DNA of 64,000 nucleotides from UBA6224 sp963730375 (GTDB taxonomy: Bacteria; Patescibacteriota; Saccharimonadia; Saccharimonadales; UBA4665). The stretch covers positions 620,001 through 684,000 of the forward strand of contig CAVSRJ010000001.1 in assembly GCA_963730375.1 (NCBI GenBank), given 5' to 3'. Under the pieces are notes generated by a model. That model searched no databases and was not told the DNA's origin. It saw nothing but the letters and a program-made list of their open reading frames with translations. Below are positions 58,433 to 64,000 of the stretch, piece by piece (position 1 is the stretch's first letter; every line of letters starts with the position of its first letter). A program made the position numbers and the translations under genes.

Positions 58433-59758
58433 ATGGCACTATCGACACAACCCTACAAAGGCGCGCGTGACTTTTACCCGGAAGACAAGCGCCTGCAAAA
58501 ATATATCTTTGGCAAACTTCGCGACACCGTCGAACGCTGGGGCTACGAAGAATACGACGCGCCACTCATTGAACCGACCGAACTATATCTTGCCAAAACT
58601 GGCCAGGAAATTGTGAATGAGCAAACCTACAGCTTTGAGGACAGAGGCGGCCGTCAGGTGGCGATTCGTCCAGAGATGACCCCAACGGTTAGTCGTATGG
58701 TGGCAGCCCGCCGCCAAGAGCTAGCTTATCCGCTGCGCTGGTACAACATTGGCAATCGCTGGCGCTATGAACGTCCGCAAAAGGGGCGATTCCGCGAGTT
58801 CTTTCAGCTGGACGTCGATATATTTGGCGTCGCGGGCCTAGCCGCCGAGCTGGAGTTGATTCAAATTGCCGATGATATCATGCGTAGCCTCGGTGCCCGC
58901 CGCAGTATGTTCAAGATTCGGCTCAACAGTCGCCGCTTTGTCGACTACCTGCTGCGCAACGTCATGCGCTATGACGAAGTGCAGGCATACAGCGTGGGTA
59001 AACTGATTGATCGCATGCACAAGATGCCCAAGGACGATTTTATAACGCAACTCGACGCGCTCAGCACGCCATCCCAGCGCGAAAGCGGTGTCGTGGAGCG
59101 GCTCTTAAAGATTCTAGCGGCAAAGGACATCACCGAATTACCTGATGATATACAGTCACACGAGACCACGCTGGAGCTCCAGACGGCACTGTCACAGCTG
59201 CGTGATGTGGGACTGACGCACGTGGTTTTTGATCCGACACTTATGCGTGGATTGGACTATTACACGGGTCTGGTATTTGAGGTGTTTGATACTGACCCAG
59301 ACAACAGCAGGGCGTTATTCGGCGGCGGCCGCTATGATGGCCTAGTCGGATTGTTTGGTGTCGAACCAGTCCCGACCGTCGGGTTTGCCATGGGCGACGT
59401 GACGATGCTCGAATTCCTCAAGGGACACAAGCTGCTGCCCGAGCTTCACGCCGAGACACGTGTCTACGTGGCACTAGTCGGGGATGTGCTACATGACGCC
59501 CGCACAGTGCTGCGCGATTTGCGCCGCGAAGGGGTGAATATGGCGGTTGATATCACCGGTCGTAGCGTCGACAAGCAGTTCAAGACAGCTGACAAAAAGG
59601 GCATCCCGTACGTTCTCGTTATTGGCAAGCAAGAGCTGGAAGACGAGCGCTTCACCCTCAAGGATTTGCGAACTGGCAAAGAGGAACAGCATGGCATTGA
59701 ACGTATCGCCAGTATTGTAGAAGACCGCCGCCATTCCGACGACGACTTAGATGTATGA
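58433..59758 (+). CDS. hisS: Histidyl-tRNA synthetase
   Basis: 441 residues, intact. Class II motif 1 region (KGARDFYPEDKR), motif 2 (RWRYERPQKGRFREFFQLD), the HisRS signature LMRGLDYYTGLVFEV, motif 3 (ALFGGGRYDGLVG) and a C-terminal anticodon-binding domain. ATG 58433 is 17 nt after the previous gene; a TAGAAT box lies at about 58393. Confidence 0.96.
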   Translation: MALSTQPYKGARDFYPEDKRLQKYIFGKLRDTVERWGYEEYDAPLIEPTELYLAKTGQEIVNEQTYSFEDRGGRQVAIRPEMTPTVSRMVAARRQELAYPLRWYNIGNRWRYERPQKGRFREFFQLDVDIFGVAGLAAELELIQIADDIMRSLGARRSMFKIRLNSRRFVDYLLRNVMRYDEVQAYSVGKLIDRMHKMPKDDFITQLDALSTPSQRESGVVERLLKILAAKDITELPDDIQSHETTLELQTALSQLRDVGLTHVVFDPTLMRGLDYYTGLVFEVFDTDPDNSRALFGGGRYDGLVGLFGVEPVPTVGFAMGDVTMLEFLKGHKLLPELHAETRVYVALVGDVLHDARTVLRDLRREGVNMAVDITGRSVDKQFKTADKKGIPYVLVIGKQELEDERFTLKDLRTGKEEQHGIERIASIVEDRRHSDDDLDV

Positions 59759-60198
59759 TAGCCATTAACCATGCCATGACCGGTGCCATCATTGGCCTAA
59801 CGGTGCACAACCCTGTTGTAGCTGTCGTGGTGGCGCTGCTATCTCATCTAGTGTGCGACATGATTCCACATTTTGGAGCTGACGCAGCAAAGATAAAGAC
59901 GACGGCTTTCGCGGCCTATCTAGTGATTGACGCGCTGTTATGCGTACTGCTCGTTAGTGTGTTGTTAGTGAGCGGAGTCTCGCATTGGCTGCTAGCCGCC
60001 GTCTGTGCCTTCGTTGCAACAGCACCTGATTTTATCTGGATTCGACGCTTTGTTGCCGCTCGCCACAATACTACCTTTCATCCGAATCGACTCGAGATGT
60101 TCCTCAAGCGCATCCAATGGTTCGAGCGCCCGAGTGGTGCAGTTGTTGAGCTAGTATGGGCGGCAGGTGCCATAACTATCCTGTCAAATATCCTCTAG
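59755..60198 (+). CDS. Membrane protein, possible metal-dependent hydrolase type
   Basis: 147 residues; its ATG overlaps the hisS stop (ATGA). Early NHAMTGAIIG and ALLSHLVCDMIPHFG keep the His and Asp pattern (NH...SHxxxDxxPH) of YdjM/DUF457-like membrane-bound metal hydrolases. At least three hydrophobic segments. Function unknown. Confidence 0.62.
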   Translation: MIAINHAMTGAIIGLTVHNPVVAVVVALLSHLVCDMIPHFGADAAKIKTTAFAAYLVIDALLCVLLVSVLLVSGVSHWLLAAVCAFVATAPDFIWIRRFVAARHNTTFHPNRLEMFLKRIQWFERPSGAVVELVWAAGAITILSNIL

Positions 60199-60312
60199 CA
60201 ATCGCTATCTCAATCTGTTAGGCTGGGTAGGTTGTGCCAGTATGGCAAAGACTTTAGGAACTAATCCCGACAATCACAGGCGTCGGATAGGAAGGCAAGG
60301 GACGATACATCC

Positions 60313-61596
60313 ATGCAGATCAAGAAAGAATCGCTATCACCTACTAAGATTAAGCTGACTCTAGCCGCGGAGCAGTCAACGCTAGACGAAGCCAAGAATG
60401 AAGCACTCAAGCACCTGGCCCAGAACGTCAAAGTGCAAGGCTTTCGCGAAGGCAAGGCGCCGCTGAGCCTCATCGAAAAACAAGTTGATCAGCAGGCATT
60501 ACAATCCGAGGTGTTGGAGCTAGCTGTCAACCGAATCTATGCCGAGGCTATCGGTGCTGACCGTCTGCGCCCAGTTGACAACCCGCAGATATCAATCACC
60601 AAGTTTGTCCCATTCACCGAGTTGGAGCTAACCGCTGAAGTAGTAGTTGTTGGCGACATCAAGCTGCCGGACTACAAAAAAATCAAGCTGGCAAAGCCAG
60701 CCGTCAAGGTCACGGCCAAGGATGTCGATGACGTCATCGAGAACTTGCGCAATCGCATGGCGGAGAAGAAAGATGTTACGCGAGCCGCCAAAGCTGGTGA
60801 CGAGGTCGTCATTGACTTCACCGGCACCGATGCGAAGACCAAAGAGGCCATCGCTGGTGCTGACGGCAAAGACTACCCATTAATCTTGGGCAGTGACAGC
60901 TTTATTCCAGGTTTTGAGGATAATATCGTCGGTATGAAGGCAGATGAGACCAAAACATTTGATATCACCTTTCCTAAGGACTATGGCGTTGCCGCCCTGC
61001 AAAGTAAAAAGGTAACGTTCGAGGTCGCAGCCAAGAAGGTTGTTGAGCTCGAAAAGCCAAAGGTTGACGATGAATTCGCGGGAAAGATTGGCGCGTTTAA
61101 GACGCTCGATGACCTAAAGAAAGACATCAAGACACAGGTCACCGCCGAGAGGCAGCAAGAAGTTGATCGGCAGTACGAAAGCGACTTGTTGGAACAAATT
61201 GCCAAGAAGACCGATGCTGCCATCCCCGAAGTCCTCATCAACGAAGAAGTAGATCGTCAAATCCAGCAACTGCAACAGAACCTGATGTACCGCGGTCAGA
61301 CTTGGGAAGAATTTCTCAAGAGTGAGGGCGTCAGTGAAGCCGAATATCGTGAACAGCAGCAACCGGTTGCCGAACTCCGTGTGACAGCTGGGCTAGCACT
61401 ATCCGAAATTGCTGAAGCAGAAGATTTGATGGTGACATCAGAAGAGCTGGAACTGCGCATGCAACAGATGAAAGCACAGTACCAGGACCCAGCTATGCGA
61501 GCAGAACTGGACAAACCAGAAACGCAGCGGGAAGTAGCCAGCCGCATTCTCAGCGAAAAGACTATCGCCAAACTCACCGACTACGCCAGCAAATAG
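60313..61596 (+). CDS. tig: Trigger factor
   Basis: 427 residues. N-terminal ribosome-binding domain (VQGFREGKAPLSLIEK), FKBP-type prolyl isomerase domain (GDEVVIDFTG, PLILGSDSFIPGFEDNIVGMK) about residues 155-245, and the helical C-terminal chaperone domain. It binds nascent chains at the exit tunnel. It lies beside clpP, as in many bacteria. The 114 nt before it hold no clear promoter; AGGAAGGCAAGG lies about 12 nt upstream. Confidence 0.95.
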   Translation: MQIKKESLSPTKIKLTLAAEQSTLDEAKNEALKHLAQNVKVQGFREGKAPLSLIEKQVDQQALQSEVLELAVNRIYAEAIGADRLRPVDNPQISITKFVPFTELELTAEVVVVGDIKLPDYKKIKLAKPAVKVTAKDVDDVIENLRNRMAEKKDVTRAAKAGDEVVIDFTGTDAKTKEAIAGADGKDYPLILGSDSFIPGFEDNIVGMKADETKTFDITFPKDYGVAALQSKKVTFEVAAKKVVELEKPKVDDEFAGKIGAFKTLDDLKKDIKTQVTAERQQEVDRQYESDLLEQIAKKTDAAIPEVLINEEVDRQIQQLQQNLMYRGQTWEEFLKSEGVSEAEYREQQQPVAELRVTAGLALSEIAEAEDLMVTSEELELRMQQMKAQYQDPAMRAELDKPETQREVASRILSEKTIAKLTDYASK

Positions 61597-61632
61597 ACAA
61601 ATATATAAAAACGTGATATAACAGACGCCAGT

Positions 61633-61836
61633 ATGGAATTTGACGGACAACCATCAGAATCACACGGTTTTTCACGGCTCAGCGACCGGCTGCATGCTGG
61701 CGCACGTACCGCGACCGGGCTACTACTGAGGGGGCTAGATATATATGCTGAACCGCCACACAATTGGCGCGAGGTGTTGGCTGCCGAGTTGCCTCAGCAG
61801 CGTCAGACCCCACCCGAAGAACCGCAGGAACAATAG
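61633..61836 (+). CDS. Small hypothetical protein between tig and clpP
   Basis: 67 residues, Arg/Glu/Pro-rich (SRLSDRLHAGARTATGLLLRGLD, then a Pro/Gln/Glu tail). A TATAAC-like box (about 61616) precedes it. No family recognised; its reality rests only on the open frame and spacing. Confidence 0.4.
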   Translation: MEFDGQPSESHGFSRLSDRLHAGARTATGLLLRGLDIYAEPPHNWREVLAAELPQQRQTPPEEPQEQ

Positions 61837-61852
61837 ACAATCTTGTATGCGA

Positions 61853-61879
61853 TTAGCACTCTTGACCTATGAGTGCTAA
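61853..61879. promoter_or_regulatory. CIRCE operator (HrcA site) of clpP
   Basis: Perfect TTAGCACTC-N9-GAGTGCTAA, identical in both arms to that of clpC. Confidence 0.96.
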
Positions 61880-61890
61880 TTTCATATACT
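61862..61890 (+). promoter_or_regulatory. clpP promoter inside CIRCE
   Basis: TTGACC (61862-61867) in the CIRCE spacer, 17-nt gap, TATACT (61885-61890). Same geometry as the clpC promoter. Confidence 0.82.
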
Positions 61891-61896
61891 CAACTC

Positions 61897-61989
61897 ATGA
61901 ACCCACTAATTCAGCGAATAGGTCACACGGGTCGTGACCTGATGGTGAATCTAGTAGATCTGCTATCAATTGTAGTTTTTTGGAGGTAA
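61897..61989 (+). CDS. Leaderless 30-codon upstream ORF of clpP
   Basis: ATG at 61897 is 6 nt after the -10 box, so it would be the first codon of the transcript. It encodes about 30 residues (MNPLIQRIGHTG start, VDLLSIVVFWR end) and stops at TAA 61987-61989, which is part of the clpP ribosome site GGAGGTAA. Ribosomes finishing it would be 4 nt from the clpP ATG. The DNA also has a GGTCAC...GTGACC hairpin inside the ORF. A regulatory leader peptide is likely; real protein function is unproven. Confidence 0.6.
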   Translation: MNPLIQRIGHTGRDLMVNLVDLLSIVVFWR

Positions 61990-61993
61990 GCGT

Positions 61994-62641
61994 ATGAGTG
62001 TATTAGTCCCAACCGTCATAGAGAGCGAAGGCCGCTACGAGCGAGCCTACGACATCTATAGCCGGCTGTTAAAAGACCGCATAATTTTCCTAGGTAGTGA
62101 CGTCAACGAAGCCAGCGCTAACATTATTGTGGCTCAGCTCCTATTTTTGCAGGCGGAGGATCCCAAGAAGGATATCTATTTCTATATCAATAGTCCTGGC
62201 GGCAGCGTCTATGACGCACTCGCCATCTATGACACCATGGAGTTCGTAACCAATGATGTCCAGACTGTTGGTATCGGTGTACAAGCGTCAGCGGCAGCGT
62301 TCCTGCTCAGCAGCGGCACCAAGGGCAAGCGATTCCTATTACCAAACAGCACCGTTATGATTCACCAGCCATCTTCCGGCACACGTGGCAAAGTCACCGA
62401 CCAGGAAATCGACCTCAAGGAAAGCCTGCGTATCAAACGGCTCCTCGAGGAAATCATGGCAGGAAATACCGGTCAAAAGCCCTCCAAGATACATGAGGAT
62501 ATGGAACGCGACAAGTGGTTAACCGCCGAAGAGGCCAAGAAGTACGGTATCATCGATAAAATTATCACGAGTCCTCCAAAAGCTCGGGAAATAGACAAAA
62601 GAGCAAAACAATGCAATAGTATAACTCATGAAAGCTCGTGA
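61994..62641 (+). CDS. clpP: ATP-dependent Clp protease proteolytic subunit
   Basis: 215 residues. FLGSDVNEASANIIVAQLLFL, FYINSPGGSVYDALAIYDTM, the catalytic Ser in GVQASAAAFLLSSG (compare GQAASMGA), His in VMIHQPSSG and Asp in MERDKWLTAEEAKKYGIID are present. It forms the proteolytic chamber used with ClpC. GGAGGT precedes the ATG. Its last 14 nt overlap the next gene. The replaced Met-Gly after the catalytic Ser is a mild oddity. Confidence 0.95.
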   Translation: MSVLVPTVIESEGRYERAYDIYSRLLKDRIIFLGSDVNEASANIIVAQLLFLQAEDPKKDIYFYINSPGGSVYDALAIYDTMEFVTNDVQTVGIGVQASAAAFLLSSGTKGKRFLLPNSTVMIHQPSSGTRGKVTDQEIDLKESLRIKRLLEEIMAGNTGQKPSKIHEDMERDKWLTAEEAKKYGIIDKIITSPPKAREIDKRAKQCNSITHESS

Positions 62642-63416
62642 GATGAAGCGCGCACCGCTGCCAGGCAGCGAAGTGTGGGGCGATCCTAACCAGCTGCTTC
62701 GTGAAACTGCGTACAATCCCGCGTACAAGCCGTTTATTGGTAGGTTTGGGTTTGTGGTTTCAACATGCAATATCGAGGTGGGCGAGAGGGTGCGACATGA
62801 ACGGCATGCTTCGGGCCAAGGTGCTCTCCACGGCGTCGTAGAGTTAGTGGCTGATGACAGTGCGAGGGTGTATGCGCGCGAAGACGGTCCAAAGCTGAAA
62901 TACAAACAACGTCATCCACAGACAATGCTCCGCTTAGGTCATGCAACCCTTCGACCACAAAGAGACGGTATTTTGGGCATGGCAGAGTTCACGGGCGTGG
63001 AGCTCACTGATGCCCAGTCTAATGTCAGCGCGGCAGTAGATGAAGTAAGAACACTCGATCTTAACGTGGGTATTCGACAATACAGTTCTGCATTGTTGCT
63101 CGCCACAATGCTGCGGCCGTTTTCTGGTGATATGGCATTCCGTGTGCCGTATCTCGCCTCGCAGTCTACAAGGGAATTCGCACAATTGCTCGATGTAGAC
63201 AATGCGCCCGTTAAGCGTGGTCATCCGTCACTGAACCCCATGAGCATCGCATACCTCAGACAGTATCAGTTGTCTGGAGTTGAGACAGCTGCTACCACCA
63301 TACCTTCCGGTGAGCATTATCATCCGCCAACGTTATTGGCACGCGCACAGCATGGCGCAACCTTGGTAACCAACTGGTATTTGCGCGGCACTGAAGATAT
63401 CGGCTCAGATTTGTAG
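62628..63416 (+). CDS. Hypothetical protein
   Basis: 262 residues from ATG 62628 (ATG 62643 is an alternative), overlapping clpP by 14 nt. An internal TAGTAT/TATAAC box inside clpP may give a separate leaderless message. The sequence is mixed (FIGRFGFVVSTCNIEVGERV, FTGVELTDAQSNVSAAVDEVRTLD, HYHPPTLLARAQHG) without a signal peptide, membrane helix or recognised motif. Confidence 0.6.
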   Translation: MKAREMKRAPLPGSEVWGDPNQLLRETAYNPAYKPFIGRFGFVVSTCNIEVGERVRHERHASGQGALHGVVELVADDSARVYAREDGPKLKYKQRHPQTMLRLGHATLRPQRDGILGMAEFTGVELTDAQSNVSAAVDEVRTLDLNVGIRQYSSALLLATMLRPFSGDMAFRVPYLASQSTREFAQLLDVDNAPVKRGHPSLNPMSIAYLRQYQLSGVETAATTIPSGEHYHPPTLLARAQHGATLVTNWYLRGTEDIGSDL

Positions 63417-63432
63417 GTATCACAGCTTAAAT

Positions 63433-63460
63433 TTGCGTTATTCGCAACAAGGGGTATACT
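63433..63460 (+). promoter_or_regulatory. Promoter of the last gene
   Basis: TTGCGT (63433-63438), 16-nt spacer, TATACT (63455-63460). GGTATACTTGCATCA around the -10 is identical to the rplS promoter. Confidence 0.6.
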
Positions 63461-63503
63461 TGCATCATAAAATTTTTATCAGGGTGGTCATAAGGAAAAC
63501 AGC

Positions 63504-64000
63504 ATGCCACACGCAAACAATTTTGAAATGCCATTAGATGTCGAGGTGAACCCTGGGCGAATGTCGAAAGAAATGTTTAGGGATATGCTTCCATTTGTTA
63601 AGGACCTGCACGAAATGGCAGACCACAACGCGTATGCACAAGTGATGATCGGCAGCCCTCAACTTGCAAATCATTACGAGCGTGCTCGGCAAATAATTGA
63701 ATCAGTTGCAGGATACAACAGACCTCAGCCTGCATTGATCGCCTATACTGGTGGGTTAAGTGCGGGGAGGCTAGTACAGTGCGGCGTTTCTTCTCCAACT
63801 CGCTTTGCTGCGGTACCCAATATCTCGGAAGATGGTTTGACGTTAAACTTTAGTTTTTATGGTGATAGACGACTCGAGCATGAATTAGCAGATGTGAAAT
63901 TACCTGATGATGGCGAGGCTAAAGCCTCCTTTCTGCAGTTTTCAGCGCACCATACGTGGTTCCGCACGTTAGAAGTCGTGACCTATCCAGAGACTGGTCT
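63504..64000 (+). CDS. Hypothetical protein (partial, runs off right edge)
   Basis: An open frame from ATG 63504 (AAGGAAAA upstream) to the window end without a stop, 165 codons visible. It begins MPHANNFEMPLDVEVNPG and continues with KDLHEMADHNAYAQVM, ALIAYTGGLSAGRLVQCG and FSAHHTWFRTLEVVT. No family is recognised. Leader of about 37 nt. Confidence 0.65.
   Translation, partial: MPHANNFEMPLDVEVNPGRMSKEMFRDMLPFVKDLHEMADHNAYAQVMIGSPQLANHYERARQIIESVAGYNRPQPALIAYTGGLSAGRLVQCGVSSPTRFAAVPNISEDGLTLNFSFYGDRRLEHELADVKLPDDGEAKASFLQFSAHHTWFRTLEVVTYPETG

Noticed and set aside
1..64000. CRISPR arrays, rRNA operons, tmRNA, RNase P RNA, classical riboswitches
   Set aside because: No regularly spaced repeats or recognisable conserved cores were found by reading both strands; a covariance-model search would be needed to exclude divergent ones.

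Overview
Most likely a chromosomal segment of a Candidatus Saccharibacteria (TM7; Patescibacteria/CPR) genome. The reasons are the gene mix (split transketolase, gap, rpiB, rpe, malic enzyme, a CofE-like ligase in a genome with no visible F420 context, pilB, CAP-domain and PBP surface proteins, GatCAB), short intergenic gaps, many leaderless promoters, and use of the standard stop codons including TGA. This is inference from protein families and layout; no rRNA is present to confirm it.

Layout. 1-9002: a sugar-phosphate and housekeeping block (GDPD, ppa, Nudix, gap, CapA-like, rpiB, rpe, tktN, tktC, fba, PfkB kinase). 8999-15831: an NlpC/P60-like + CofE-like pair, two little-known proteins, a prepilin-like protein, uvrB and an alpha/beta hydrolase. 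15927-19526: gatC-gatA-HEPN-like-gatB, then galU, two small envelope proteins and dnaE. 25457-32041: surface proteins (one with a sortase-like tail, one CAP-domain), SpoU methylase, pilB, a WhiB regulator, malic enzyme and L19 with a long Ala/Glu/Lys tail. 32944-45992: rnhB, yraN, a metallopeptidase, M1 aminopeptidase, nusA, clpC (CIRCE-controlled), a second membrane metallopeptidase and radA. 46062-64000: PBP1-type synthase, tyrS, recG, rsmD, tRNA-Leu(UAG), hisS, trigger factor, clpP (CIRCE-controlled) and several unknown proteins.

The most unusual content is three GC-rich cassettes (about 32094-32906 minus, 37672-38479 minus, 56696-57772 plus). Each has its own sigma70-type promoter, a 120-270 nt structured 5' leader, Shine-Dalgarno-led or TTG-started small genes with strongly GC-ending codons, and a 13-15 nt segment in the 5' leader that is complementary to a segment in the 3' untranslated region, so each transcript could be closed by a 5'-3' helix. 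Cassettes 1 and 3 also carry a long bulged hairpin after the stop codon. Cassette 2 ends in a complete type III hammerhead ribozyme (37672-37724, minus strand), just beyond the closing helix. The coding style contrasts with the neighbours, many of which start 5-9 nt after a -10 box with no leader at all.

Regulation is unusually readable: two perfect CIRCE operators place clpC and clpP under probable HrcA control, with the -35 box inside the CIRCE spacer both times; clpP also has a leaderless 30-codon upstream ORF. nusA has a promoter followed within about 10 nt by an intrinsic terminator. Two related structured elements occur at 31249-31359 and 38586-38698.

Data-quality caution: nine genes (ppa, Nudix, rpe, tktC, fba, uvrB, gatB, pepN, recG) carry in total about fifteen single-base indels, mostly insertions. 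Removing them restores family-length proteins, so they look like sequencing or assembly errors rather than pseudogenes.
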